Positions 45,485-53,788 are shown, counted from the first letter of the stretch. The stretch is 64,000 bases of DNA from Ramlibacter cellulosilyticus (GCF_014297465.1 NZ_JACORT010000008.1:124001-188000); one strand, 5' to 3'. Notes: generated by a model not told the origin, from the letters alone. Translations and numbers: made by a program.

Positions 45485-45665
45485 GCTGTCCGCTTTACCT
45501 GAGAGATTCACCTCGCGTCGAGGCTTGCTCCTTCGGTGGGCCGCAGCTCGACGGTGCGGCCTCTCTCCAGCAAGGTGACGCCCCTTGCGGGGCGCTTGTC
45601 AGTCCTGGGTGCCTGAGCGTTGTTGCGCCTTCGGCGGTTCCTGGCGGAACTCTCTCCTGACGGCG
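45485..45665 (-). promoter_or_regulatory. Tandem glycine riboswitch upstream of gcvT
   Basis: Read on the minus strand, two aptamers follow each other. Aptamer 1 (45665-45598): GGAGAGAGTTCC, CCGAAGGCGCAAC, CTCAGGCACCCAGGACTGAC. Aptamer 2 (45571-45485): CTGGAGAGAGGCC, CCGAAGGAGCAAG, CTCTCAGGTAAAGCGGACAG. These are the conserved cores of the gcvT glycine aptamer. It lies 51 nt before the gcvT start, so glycine is expected to switch on expression of gcvTHP. Confidence 0.94.
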
Positions 45666-45681
45666 CGATTCTAGCTTGATT

Positions 45682-45703
45682 GATCCTGGCCTACGCCAGG
45701 ATG
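45682..45703 (-). repeat. Repeat family C, copy 3
   Basis: ATCCTGGCCTACGCCAGGAT is an inverted repeat of the same type as at 8171. It lies between the dctM stop and the gcv riboswitch and may end the TRAP transcript. Confidence 0.65.
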
Positions 45704-45720
45704 ACTTGGCTGTCGCCAAG

Positions 45721-46998
45721 TCACTTCGCGTACACCAGGTCCCGCAGCCCCAGCGACAGCTGCGGCACGTACGTGATCACCATCAGGCACGCCAGCACCA
45801 CCAGCACGAAGGGGATCAGCTGCGTGATGATGCGGTCCAGCGAGATCTTCGCCACCGTGCAGGCGGCGAAGAGGTTCACGCCGAAGGGCGGCGTGATCAT
45901 GCCCAGCGCCAGGTTCACCACCATGATCAGGCCGAAGTGCACCGGGTCGATGCCGAAGTGCTGCGCCACCGGCGCGAGGATGGGCGCCAGCACGATGATG
46001 GACGCGCTGGTCTCGATGAACATGCCGATGACGAACAGCGCCAGGTTCACGCCCAGCAGGAACATCGCAGGGCTCTGCAGCACGCTCTCCAGGTAGCGGC
46101 CGATCGCCTCCGGCACGCCGGCGCGCGTGATCAGGAAGGCGAACAGCCCCGCGTTGGCGATGATGAACATGATCACGGCCGACGAGATCACCGACTTGCG
46201 CAGTATCGCGTACAGGTCCGTCAGCCTGATCTCGCGGTACACGAAGACGCCCACGACGAGCGCATAGAACACCGCCACCGCGGAGGCCTCCGTCGGCGTG
46301 AACACGCCGCCGTAGATGCCGCCCAGGATGATCACGGGCATCAGCAGCGCCCACCCGGCCTGCAGGAAGGCGCGGCCGAACGGCAGTCGGCCGTCGCCGT
46401 CGTCCTTGCCCCAGCCCTTCCACTTGCACCAGATCCACACGAACAGCATCAGCGCGCCGCCGATCAGGATGCCGGGGCCGAAGCCGGCGATGAACAGCTC
46501 GCCGATGGAGACTTCGGCGCTCACGCCGTACAGGATCATCGGGATGGAAGGCGGGATGATCACGCCCAGTTCCGCCGACGTCGCCTGCAGCGCCGCCGCG
46601 TAGCTCGTGGGGTAGCCGTGCTTGATCAGCGCCGGGATCAGGATGGCGCCGATCGCGAAGGTGGTGGCCACCGAGGAGCCCGACACCGCCGCGAAGATCA
46701 TGCAGGTGAGCACGCAGGTCATGGGCAGGCCGCCCTGCACGCCGCCGACGATGCTCTTGGCAAATTCGACGAGCCGGCGCGAGATGCCGCCGGTCTCCAT
46801 CAGGTTGCCCGCGAGGATGAAGAAAGGGATCGCCGCGAGCGGAAACTTGTTGATCGCGTTGAACATCTCCTTGACGGAGATGAGCATGTGCGCGTTGCTG
46901 GCCTGCATGCCGACGAGGGCGGACAGGCCGATCGAGACGGCCACCGAGACGCTGAGCGCGAAGCACAGCACCATGGTGGCGAGCATGGCGGTGGTCAT
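45721..46998 (-). CDS. dctM: TRAP transporter large permease DctM
   Basis: 425 residues from MTTAMLATMVLCFALSVSVA, with about 12 hydrophobic segments. Signatures: PFFILAGNLMETGGISRRLV, AAVSGSSVATTFAIGAI, ELGVIIPPSIPMILYG and ALGMITPPFGVNLF. It couples sodium-driven uptake of organic acids captured by DctP. The start overlaps the dctQ stop (ATGA). The upstream part of the same frame is antisense noise. Confidence 0.94.
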   Translation of the reverse strand: MTTAMLATMVLCFALSVSVAVSIGLSALVGMQASNAHMLISVKEMFNAINKFPLAAIPFFILAGNLMETGGISRRLVEFAKSIVGGVQGGLPMTCVLTCMIFAAVSGSSVATTFAIGAILIPALIKHGYPTSYAAALQATSAELGVIIPPSIPMILYGVSAEVSIGELFIAGFGPGILIGGALMLFVWIWCKWKGWGKDDGDGRLPFGRAFLQAGWALLMPVIILGGIYGGVFTPTEASAVAVFYALVVGVFVYREIRLTDLYAILRKSVISSAVIMFIIANAGLFAFLITRAGVPEAIGRYLESVLQSPAMFLLGVNLALFVIGMFIETSASIIVLAPILAPVAQHFGIDPVHFGLIMVVNLALGMITPPFGVNLFAACTVAKISLDRIITQLIPFVLVVLACLMVITYVPQLSLGLRDLVYAK

Positions 46999-47489
46999 TG
47001 CGCGGTCTCCAGTTCGTGGCGCTGCGGGTCGAGGAGGTTGCCGATGACGCCGAGGATGGAGAACAGGGCCCCCACCGGCAGGGCGAGGTAGCCCCAGAAC
47101 ATGGAGATCGATTCCAGTCCGGCCATGGACTGCACCTTGCCGCGCACGGCGTAGTCCCAGCCCCACCAGAGGATCACGCCGACCAGGATCAGCGAAGCGA
47201 GGGCGACCATCCAGTCCAGCACGCGGCGTGCCTTCGGGGGCACCGTGCGGTACACCACGTCGACGCTCACCATCGCGCCCTGGCGGAAGGCGAGGGGGAT
47301 GCCGAGGAACACCATCCAGATCAGCGACAGCCGGATCAGGATCTCGCTCCACTCCGCCGGCTGCTCCAGCACGAAGCGGGTGACGATCTGGAACATGCCG
47401 AGCGCGCTGGCGATCACCAGCATGAGGCAGGCGCCCGCCATGGCCAGGCTGCTGGTGAAGCGCTCGATGCGCAGGAAGGTTTCTTTCAC
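46995..47489 (-). CDS. dctQ: TRAP transporter small permease DctQ
   Basis: 164 residues with four hydrophobic helices, WSEILIRLSLIWMVFLGIPL and the adjoining AFRQGAMVSVDVV being typical of DctQ. GTG start at 47489 (VKETFLRIERFTSS), with AGGGGA about 10 nt upstream. It overlaps dctM by 4 bp. A hairpin separates it from dctP. Confidence 0.9.
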   Translation of the reverse strand: MKETFLRIERFTSSLAMAGACLMLVIASALGMFQIVTRFVLEQPAEWSEILIRLSLIWMVFLGIPLAFRQGAMVSVDVVYRTVPPKARRVLDWMVALASLILVGVILWWGWDYAVRGKVQSMAGLESISMFWGYLALPVGALFSILGVIGNLLDPQRHELETAQ

Positions 47490-47510
47490 GTTTCTGTTTC
47501 CCCTCGCGAA

Positions 47511-47533
47511 AAGGCCCGCACGGGGCGGGCCTT
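47511..47533 (-). terminator. Intra-operon hairpin between dctP and dctQ
   Basis: AAGGCCCGC / GCGGGCCTT form a 9-bp stem with a 5-nt loop, followed on the minus strand by a short TTTT. It could attenuate transcription so that the binding protein is made in excess of the permease, as is common for solute-binding proteins. Confidence 0.55.
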
Positions 47534-47550
47534 CCTGCATGTCATGGCGG

Positions 47551-47616
47551 GCTCGACCCGCAATCCATGAGGCGCCCCCATCGGCCGCCTCATGGATCCC
47601 GGCCTGCGCCGGGATG
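47551..47616. repeat. Repeat family C, copy 4, with companion repeat
   Basis: CATGGCGGGCTCGACCCGCA (a common companion element) is followed by GATCCCGGCCTGCGCCGGGA, the family C hairpin. Both lie in the dctP-dctQ gap (47490-47650), along with short GC-rich inverted repeats near 47625-47645. Confidence 0.65.
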
Positions 47617-47650
47617 ACATGCGATGCGGCGCGCAGCGCCGCGACGCATG

Positions 47651-48622
47651 TCACTTGAAGTTGCGGATGCGTTCCAGGTTCGCCTTGCCGAACTGCTTCT
47701 CGAACTCGGCGTTCACCGGCGCCAGGGCCTGCACGAACTTGGCCTTGTCGACGTTGTCGATCACGGTCATGCCCTTGGCGCGCAGGTCGGCCACGCCCTT
47801 GGCGTCGTCCTCGTCCACGCGCGCGCGGTTGGCGGCGGTGGCGACCTTGGCGGCCTCCAGGAAGGCCGTCTTGTCCGCGGCGGACAGCTTGTCGAACGCG
47901 CCCTTGTTCATCACGAAGATGCAGGGCGAGTAGACGTGGCCGGTCAGCGACAGGTGCTTCTGCACCTGGTCGAACTTGGCGGAGATGATCACCGACAGCG
48001 GGTTCTCCTGGCCGTCCACCGTGCCCTGCTGCAGGGCGGTGAACACTTCGGGGAAGGCCATGGGCGTGGTGATGATGCCGAAGCCCTTGTAGGCGGCGAT
48101 GTGCACCGGGTTCTCCATGGTGCGCATCTTCAGGCCCTTGAGGTCCTCGGGCGCCTTCACGTCGCGCTTGCTGTTGGTCATGTGGCGGAAGCCGTTCTCG
48201 GCCCACGCCAGCGCCTTGAAGCCCTTGGCGTCGAACTTGGTCAGCAGCTCCTGGCCGATCGGGCCGTCCAGCACGGCGCGGGCGTGCGCCTTGTCGCGGA
48301 ACAGGAAGGGCACGTCCAGGATCTTGGTCTCGGGCACGAAGTTGGGCACCGGGCCGGTGGAGCTGAAAGCCAGCTCCTGCGTGCCGAGCTGCACCGCCTC
48401 GATCGACTCGCGCTCGCCGCCCAGCGAGCCGTTGTAGAAGGTCTGGACCTTGTAGCGGCCGTTGGTGCGCTTCTCGACTTCCTTCGCGAAGGTGTCGATC
48501 GCCACGCCCTGGTGAGAGTTCTGGGCGGTGGAGATGCTGATCTTCATCGTGGTCTGGGCGGACGCCAGCGAGCTGGCGAGCAGGCCCGCGGCCAGCACGG
48601 TGAAGAGCTTCGTGTACTTCAT
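47651..48622 (-). CDS. dctP: TRAP transporter solute-binding protein DctP
   Basis: 323 residues: a signal peptide (MKYTKLFTVLAAGLLASSLA, cleaved near SAQ). The DctP body follows: GVAIDTFAKEVEKRTNGRYK, YNGSLGGERESIEAVQLG, MRTMENPVHIAAYKGFG and the ligand-arginine region, then GTVDGQENPLSVI. Shine-Dalgarno AGGAG precedes ATG 48622. It binds a C4-dicarboxylate or other carboxylate in the periplasm; ligand not identifiable. First gene of dctPQM. Confidence 0.93.
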   Translation of the reverse strand: MKYTKLFTVLAAGLLASSLASAQTTMKISISTAQNSHQGVAIDTFAKEVEKRTNGRYKVQTFYNGSLGGERESIEAVQLGTQELAFSSTGPVPNFVPETKILDVPFLFRDKAHARAVLDGPIGQELLTKFDAKGFKALAWAENGFRHMTNSKRDVKAPEDLKGLKMRTMENPVHIAAYKGFGIITTPMAFPEVFTALQQGTVDGQENPLSVIISAKFDQVQKHLSLTGHVYSPCIFVMNKGAFDKLSAADKTAFLEAAKVATAANRARVDEDDAKGVADLRAKGMTVIDNVDKAKFVQALAPVNAEFEKQFGKANLERIRNFK

Positions 48623-48729
48623 GGGGTCTCCTGGAGGTATGGGTCTTCGACGACCCATCATGCCGCACCGTGGACTGGTCTTACCACCGGAGTTCTACCG
48701 ACGCGCAGCGTCAGCATGCGTCAGGATTC

Positions 48730-48957
48730 GCTGGGGTGCGCTTCGCGCAACCCAGCCTACCAGGGGCAGTCCGCCGCGATTCCGCGATGTTCGTAGGCTG
48801 GGTTGCGCGAAGCGCACCCCAGCGTACCAGGGGCAGTCGGCCGCGATTCCGCGATGTTCGTAGGCTGGGTTGCGCGAAGCGCACCCCAGCGTACCAGGGG
48901 CAGTCGGCCGCGAACCCGCGATGTCCGTAGGCTGGGTTGCGCGAAGCGCACCCCAGC
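48730..48957 (+). repeat. REP family A cluster 6 with 67-bp tandem units
   Basis: An inverted copy (GCTGGGGTGCGCTTCGCGCA...CCCAGCCTAC) is followed by three direct REP copies starting at 48793, 48860 and 48927, spaced exactly 67 bp. The spacer (ACCAGGGGCAGTCGGCCGCG then ATTCCGCGATGTTC) is nearly constant. It occupies most of the 344-bp gap 48623-48966; the rest (48623-48729) should hold the dctP promoter, but no clear box is seen. Confidence 0.9.
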
Positions 48958-48966
48958 GCCTCGCCG

Positions 48967-50643
48967 CTACATGTTCGTGTAATTCGGCCCGCCGCCGCCC
49001 TCGGGCGTGACCCACACGATGTTCTGCGTCGGGTCCTTGATGTCGCAGGTCTTGCAGTGCACGCAGTTCTGCGCGTTGATCTGCAGCCGCTCCTTGCCGT
49101 CTTCCTGCACGAACTCGTACACCGCGGCGGGGCAGTAGCGGCTCTCGGGGCCCGCAAACTTGTGCAGGTTGACGTCCACCGGCACCGAGGGATCCTTCAG
49201 CGTCAGGTGCGCCGGCTGGTCCTCGGCATGGTTCGTGTTCGAGATGAACACCGAAGACAGCCGGTCGAAGGTCAGCTTGCCGTCCGGCTTCGGGTACACG
49301 ATGGGCTTGCACTCCGCCGCCGGCTTCAGGTAGGTGTGGTCCGGGCGCTCGCGGTGCAGCGTCCACGGGATGCTCCCGCGCAGCAGGAACTGCTCGATGC
49401 CCGTCATGAAGGTCGCCACCGAGCGGCCCTTCTTGAACCATTGCTTGAAGTTGCGCGCCTTGTTCAGCTCCGTGAACAGCCAGGACTTCTCGAAGGCTTC
49501 CGGGTACGCGGTGAGTTCGTCGTGCTGCCGTCCCGCCTGGACCGCGTCGAATGCGGCGCGCGCCGCCAGCATGCCGGTCTTGATCGCGGCGTGGCTGCCC
49601 TTGATGCGCGAGGCGTTCAGGTAGCCGGCGTCGTCGCCAACGAGCGCGCCGCCCGGGAACACCGTCTTCGGCAGCGACAGGATGCCGCCCACCGTCAGCG
49701 CGCGGGCGCCGTAGCCCAGGCGCTTGGCCGTGCCGCCGTCGAAGTACCAGCGGATGTTCGGGTGCGTCTTGAAGCGCTGGAACTCCTCGAAGGGCGAGAG
49801 GTAGGGGTTGGCGTAGTCGAGGCCCACCACGAAGCCGATCGCGACCTGGTTGTTCTCCATGTGGTACAGGAATGAACCGCCGTAGGTCATCTCGTCGAGC
49901 GGCCAGCCCGCGCTGTGCAGGGCGAGGCCGGGCTGGTGGCGGGACGGATCGATTTCCCACACTTCCTTGATGCCGATGGAATAGCTCTGCGGGTCGCGAC
50001 CCTCATCGAGCTTGAAGCGCGAGATGAGCTGGCGGCCCAGGTGGCCGCGCGCGCCTTCGGCGAAGACCGTGTACTTGGCGTGCAGTTCCATCCCGAGCTG
50101 GAAGTTCTCGGTCGGCTCGCCGTCCTTGCCCACGCCCATGTTGCCGGTGGCGACGCCCTTGACGGAGCCGTCCTCGTTGTAGAGGACTTCGGCCGCGGGG
50201 AAGCCGGGGAAGATCTCCACGCCCAGTTCCTCGGCCTGCTGCGCGAGCCAGCGCACCACGTTGGCGAGGCTCACGATGTAGTTGCCGTGGTTGCCGAAGT
50301 TGGGCGGCAGCAGGAAGTTGGGCACGCGCGTGGCGCCCTTCTCGCCGAGGAACAGGAAGATGTCCTCGGTGACGGGCACGTTCAGCGGCGCGCCCTTTTC
50401 CTTCCAGTCGGGGATGAGTTCCGTCAACGCCTTCGGGTCCACGATGGCGCCGGACAGGATGTGCGCGCCCGGCTCCGAGCCCTTCTCGAGCACCACCACC
50501 GAGATTTCCTTGCCCTCTCCGGCCGCAAGCTGTTTGAGGTGGATCGCGGTGGCCAACCCGGCGGGGCCGCCGCCGACGACGACCACGTCGTATTCCATCG
50601 CTTCGCGCGGTCCGAACTGGGCCAGGATTTCTTCTTGGGTCAT
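48967..50643 (-). CDS. etfD: Electron-transfer flavoprotein-ubiquinone oxidoreductase
   Basis: 558 residues: the FAD motif VVVVGGGPAGLATAIHLKQL (about 19-38), ALTELIPDWKEKGAPLNVPV, GDDAGYLNASRIKGSHAAIK, and a C-terminal 4Fe-4S domain with CVHCKTCDIKDPTQNI (an earlier Cys in YCPAAVYEF). Role: passes electrons from ETF (acyl-CoA and amino-acid dehydrogenases) to quinone at the membrane. The etfAB genes are not in the window. The stop is 9 bp from REP cluster A6. Confidence 0.95.
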   Translation of the reverse strand: MTQEEILAQFGPREAMEYDVVVVGGGPAGLATAIHLKQLAAGEGKEISVVVLEKGSEPGAHILSGAIVDPKALTELIPDWKEKGAPLNVPVTEDIFLFLGEKGATRVPNFLLPPNFGNHGNYIVSLANVVRWLAQQAEELGVEIFPGFPAAEVLYNEDGSVKGVATGNMGVGKDGEPTENFQLGMELHAKYTVFAEGARGHLGRQLISRFKLDEGRDPQSYSIGIKEVWEIDPSRHQPGLALHSAGWPLDEMTYGGSFLYHMENNQVAIGFVVGLDYANPYLSPFEEFQRFKTHPNIRWYFDGGTAKRLGYGARALTVGGILSLPKTVFPGGALVGDDAGYLNASRIKGSHAAIKTGMLAARAAFDAVQAGRQHDELTAYPEAFEKSWLFTELNKARNFKQWFKKGRSVATFMTGIEQFLLRGSIPWTLHRERPDHTYLKPAAECKPIVYPKPDGKLTFDRLSSVFISNTNHAEDQPAHLTLKDPSVPVDVNLHKFAGPESRYCPAAVYEFVQEDGKERLQINAQNCVHCKTCDIKDPTQNIVWVTPEGGGGPNYTNM

Positions 50644-50766
50644 GGGGGTCTCGTCGATAATGGTTCGAGCGCACGCGCGGTACGCCGCCGCGGAGGCTCG
50701 TGCATTCTACCGGCGCGCTTCGCTCGCAGCGAACGATCGTGCTATTCATTCTAGAGAGGACTCCCA

Positions 50767-51549
50767 GTGGCTTACAGCATCGACTTGTCCGGCCGTGTCG
50801 CCTTCGTTACGGGCGCATCGAGCGGCCTGGGCGCGCAGTTCGCACGCACGCTGGCCCGCTCCGGCGCGGCGGTGGTGCTGGCGGCGCGCCGCATCGAGAA
50901 GCTGAAGGACCTGCGTGCCCAGATCGAGGGCGAGGGCGGCGACGCGCACGTCGTGGGCCTGGACGTCACGAGCGTCGAGAGCATCAAGGCCGCCGTGGCG
51001 CATGCCGAGACCGAGATGGGCTCGATCGACATCCTCGTCAACAACTCGGGCGTGAGCACCACGCAGCGCATCCAGGACGTGGGCGAGGAAGACTTCGACT
51101 ACGTCTTCGACACCAACGTGCGCGGCGCGTTCTTCGTCGCGCAGGAAGTGGGCAAGCGCATGCTGGCCCGGGCCCGCGGCGCGGCGCCCGGCACCTTCAC
51201 GGGCGGGCACATCATCAACATCGCCTCGGCCGCGGGCCTGCGGGTGCTGCCGCAGATCGGCGTGTATGCGATGAGCAAGGCCGCGGTGGTGCACATGACC
51301 AAGGCCTTCGCGCTGGAGTGGGGCCGCTTCGGCATCAACGTCAATGCGCTGTGCCCCGGCTACATCGACACGGAGATCAACCACCACCACTGGCAGACGG
51401 AGCAGGGCCAGAAGCTGGTGCAGATGCTGCCGCGCAAGCGCGTCGGCAAGCCGGAAGACCTGGACTCGGCGCTGCTGATGCTCGCGTCCGACCGCAGCCA
51501 CTTCATCAACGGCGCGGTGATCTCCGCCGACGACGGCCTCAGCCTGTGA
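50767..51549 (+). CDS. SDR family NAD(P)-dependent oxidoreductase
   Basis: 260 residues: VTGASSGLGAQFARTLARSG (about 12-31), NNSG (NNAG variant), the catalytic Ser in IASAAG and YAMSKAA (YxxxK), with PGYIDTEINHHHW after it. Close to FabG-like and 3-hydroxyacyl-CoA dehydrogenase SDRs; in Burkholderiales such genes often lie near fatty-acid oxidation functions such as etfD, which is divergent here. GTG start with GAGAGGA upstream. Substrate not assignable. Confidence 0.9.
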   Translation: MAYSIDLSGRVAFVTGASSGLGAQFARTLARSGAAVVLAARRIEKLKDLRAQIEGEGGDAHVVGLDVTSVESIKAAVAHAETEMGSIDILVNNSGVSTTQRIQDVGEEDFDYVFDTNVRGAFFVAQEVGKRMLARARGAAPGTFTGGHIINIASAAGLRVLPQIGVYAMSKAAVVHMTKAFALEWGRFGINVNALCPGYIDTEINHHHWQTEQGQKLVQMLPRKRVGKPEDLDSALLMLASDRSHFINGAVISADDGLSL

Positions 51550-51568
51550 GGCGGCCCGCCTCGGGCGC

Positions 51569-52456
51569 ATGCTGACGGGCGTGCTGGCCGGCGTCGGTGC
51601 CGGCGCCCTGTGGGGGCTCGTGTTCGTCGCACCGCGGATGGTCAGCGGCTTCAGCGCCGTCGACCTCGCGTCGGGCCGCTTCGTGGCATACGGGGCGGTC
51701 GCCGTCCTGGTGGGCGTGACGGCGCGCCGGCCGCTGCCGAATGCTTCGCAGGCGTTGTCCGCCATCGGCCTCAGCCTCCTCGGCTTCACCGGCTACTACC
51801 TGCTGCTCGTGCTCGCGATCCGCGATGCGGGCACGGAGGTGCCGACCCTCATCATCGGCACCATCCCGATCTGGGTGATGCTGCTGGGCAAGCCGGGGCA
51901 CCTGCGCTGGGGCGCGCTGGTGCCGGGCATCGTGCTCACGGCAGCCGGGCTCGCCCTGATGGCGCTGTCGCCGCGCGGCGCTGCCGGTGGCGCGCATGGA
52001 GAGCACTACGTGCGCGGGCTGCTGTTCGCCGCCGCCTCGCTGGCGAGCTGGACGGCCTTCGCGCTGCTGAATTCCGCGTGGTTGAAGCGCCATCCGGAAG
52101 TGCGCGTCACCGACTGGGCGAACTGGCTGGGCCTCGCCACCGGCGCCGGGGCGATCCTGCTGTGGCTGGTGGCCGGCTCCGACGCGTCGCAACTGCGCGC
52201 GCAGCCCGACCTGGGACTGTTCGCCGTGCTGGCGCTCGCCACGGGCGCGGGTTCCGCGTGGCTGGCCACCATCCTCTGGAACGTGGCGAGCCGGCGCCTG
52301 TCCGCCAGCCTGTGCGGCCAGCTGATCGTGAGCGAGACGCTGTTCGCGCTCGCTTATTCTTTCGCCTGGGACGGCCGCTGGCCCACGCCCGCGCAGGCCG
52401 CGGCGGTCGTCCTCTTCACCCTCGGCATCCTGGCCGCCATCCACGCCCACCGATGA
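51569..52456 (+). CDS. EamA/DMT family transporter
   Basis: 295 residues, ten hydrophobic helices in two EamA repeats (LWGLVFVAPRMVSGFSAVDL in the first; GLLFAAASLASWTAFALLNS in the second). Drug/metabolite exporters of this family move amino acids or metabolites; the cargo is unknown. It overlaps the thioesterase start by 4 bp (ATGA) and follows the SDR by 19 bp. Confidence 0.88.
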   Translation: MLTGVLAGVGAGALWGLVFVAPRMVSGFSAVDLASGRFVAYGAVAVLVGVTARRPLPNASQALSAIGLSLLGFTGYYLLLVLAIRDAGTEVPTLIIGTIPIWVMLLGKPGHLRWGALVPGIVLTAAGLALMALSPRGAAGGAHGEHYVRGLLFAAASLASWTAFALLNSAWLKRHPEVRVTDWANWLGLATGAGAILLWLVAGSDASQLRAQPDLGLFAVLALATGAGSAWLATILWNVASRRLSASLCGQLIVSETLFALAYSFAWDGRWPTPAQAAAVVLFTLGILAAIHAHR

Positions 52457-52872
52457 AGCTCGAACTCCCCGAACGCAAGAAGCTGGTCCACACGCTGCAG
52501 ATCCCCCTCCGCTGGGGCGACATGGATGCCATGGGCCACGTGAACAACACGCTGTACTTCCGGTACCTCGAGATCGCGCGCATCGACTGGATGGAGAAGG
52601 TCGGCTGCCCGCCCAACCCGCAAGGCGAGGGGCCGCTGATCGTCAACGCGTTCTGCAACTTCCACAAGCAGCTGGAGTACCCGGGCGACATCGTCGTGAA
52701 GATGTACGCCAGCGACCCGGGCCGCAGCAGCTTCGAGAGCTGGGCGACGATCGAGCGTGTGGACGACCCCGGCGTGGTCTACGCCTCGGGCGGCGCGACG
52801 ACGGTGTGGGTGGACTTCCCGAAGCAGAAGTCGGTGGCGATGCCGGAGTGGTTCCGGGCGCTGGTCGAATAG
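52453..52872 (+). CDS. Acyl-CoA thioesterase, 4HBT hot-dog fold
   Basis: 139 residues: LRWGDMDAMGHVNNTLYFRY (about 19-38) is the 4-hydroxybenzoyl-CoA thioesterase signature with the catalytic Asp in WGDMDAMGHVNN; LEYPGDIVVKMYASDPG follows. Cleaves acyl-CoA thioesters. The start overlaps the EamA stop (ATGA), coupling the two; an SDR precedes them. Confidence 0.92.
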   Translation: MKLELPERKKLVHTLQIPLRWGDMDAMGHVNNTLYFRYLEIARIDWMEKVGCPPNPQGEGPLIVNAFCNFHKQLEYPGDIVVKMYASDPGRSSFESWATIERVDDPGVVYASGGATTVWVDFPKQKSVAMPEWFRALVE

Positions 52873-52910
52873 GTGGTGGAGAGGTCGTCGGGCGCTTGCG
52901 CGAAACGGCC

Positions 52911-52993
52911 GTAGGCTGGGTTGCCCGCAGGGCACCCCAGCTTTTTTGCCGCCGCCGTGAACGCTGGGGTGCGCTACGCGCAACCCAGCCTAC
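52911..52993 (+). repeat. REP family A cluster 7, upstream flank of the RAYT gene
   Basis: GTAGGCTGGGTTGCCCGCAG...CACCCCAGC is followed, after a 20-bp centre with a run of T, by GCTGGGGTGCGCTACGCGCA...CCCAGCCTAC. The internal loop GCCCGCAGGGC differs from other copies and resembles the copy on the other side of RAYT (GCCCGGAGGGC). Confidence 0.88.
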
Positions 52994-52999
52994 GCCGCC

Positions 53000-53088
53000 T
53001 CCGCGCAACAGCCGACGTCACCTTCGCGCAACCAGCCGACGCCGACTTCACGCAACCAGCCGACGCCGACTTCGCGCAACCCAGCCTG
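53000..53088 (+). repeat. Degenerate 24-bp tandem repeat next to RAYT
   Basis: TTCGCGCAACCAGCCGACGC (plus CGAC) repeats at 53023, 53047 and 53071 with 24-bp period; a less regular unit starts near 53001. The CGCAACC(C)AGCC core is the REP-A 3' half, so this looks like amplified REP debris. It fills the gap before the transposase with cluster A7. Confidence 0.75.
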
Positions 53089-53129
53089 CTGGCCGCCCTC
53101 CCACAAACTGACGACATCCCGCGCCCGCC

Positions 53130-53684
53130 ATGCCGCGTTGCACCGGCATGCGCCACTACATCCGCGCCAACGCCGCCGGCGCCACGTACTTCTTCACCGT
53201 CGTCCTGCAGGATCGCGGCGCGCGCTGGCTGGTCGACCACGTCGATGTGCTGCGTGCCTCCGTCGCCGCGGCGAAGGCGCGGCACCCTTTCCGCATCGAC
53301 GCGATGGTGGTGTTGCCGGACCACCTTCATGCCCTGTGGACCCTGCCCGAAGGCGACGCGGATTTCTCCGTGCGCTGGATGCTGATCAAGCGGCGGTTCA
53401 CACGGGAGCTCCTGTCACGGCGATTGCTGGATGCGTCCGCGGGGCGCCGGCGGGGGGACGCCGAACGTTCACTTTGGCAGCGGCGCTTCTGGGAACACCA
53501 GGTCCGTGACGAGGAGGATCTCGGGAAGCACGTCGACTACATCCACTTCAACCCGGTGAAGCATGGATGGGTGCAGCGGGCGGCGGACTGGCCGCATTCG
53601 AGTTTTCACCGGTACGTGCGGGAGGGCGTGGTGCCGGTGGATTGGGGGATGGCGGTGGGGGTGGAGGGGAGGTTCGGCGAGTGA
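53130..53684 (+). CDS. REP-associated tyrosine transposase (RAYT, Y1_Tnp/HUH)
   Basis: 184 residues: MRHYIRANAAGATYFFTVVL, then the HUH motif VVLPDHLHALWTLPEGD (metal His pair at HLH) and the catalytic-Tyr motif DYIHFNPVKHG (Tyr about 137-140), with SLWQRRFWEHQVRDEEDLGK between. These are diagnostic of TnpA_REP/RAYT proteins, single-copy domesticated relatives of IS200/IS605 that act on REP hairpins with a GTAG-type foot. REP family A pairs flank it on both sides. Both HUH histidines and the tyrosine are present, so it may be active. Start may be 53130 or 53148. Confidence 0.92.
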   Translation: MPRCTGMRHYIRANAAGATYFFTVVLQDRGARWLVDHVDVLRASVAAAKARHPFRIDAMVVLPDHLHALWTLPEGDADFSVRWMLIKRRFTRELLSRRLLDASAGRRRGDAERSLWQRRFWEHQVRDEEDLGKHVDYIHFNPVKHGWVQRAADWPHSSFHRYVREGVVPVDWGMAVGVEGRFGE

Positions 53685-53706
53685 GTGCGCGGGTGCATGC
53701 GCGCCC

Positions 53707-53788
53707 GTAGGCTGGGTTGCCCGGAGGGCACCCCAGCCTTCTTGTCGCGCGCGGATCGCTGGGGTGCGCTTCGCGCAACCCAGCCTAC
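53707..53788 (+). repeat. REP family A cluster 8, downstream flank of the RAYT gene
   Basis: GTAGGCTGGGTTGCCCGGAG...CACCCCAGC is followed by GCTGGGGTGCGCTTCGCGCA...CCCAGCCTAC. The last CCTAC overlaps the end of the next gene (minus strand) and provides its TAG stop. Together with cluster 7 it encloses the transposase. Confidence 0.9.

Noticed and set aside
45434..45511. N-terminal extension of gcvT to 45511
   Set aside because: The codons would be read from the 3' part of the glycine riboswitch; a GTG with Shine-Dalgarno at 45433 gives the usual length.
46999..47352. N-terminal extension of dctM
   Set aside because: Antisense or out-of-frame to dctQ; the dctM family starts at the hydrophobic MTTAMLATMVLC and overlaps dctQ by ATGA.
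48730..48957. Possible CRISPR array (67-bp units)
   Set aside because: Spacer parts are nearly identical between units and the repeat is a dispersed REP also found elsewhere.
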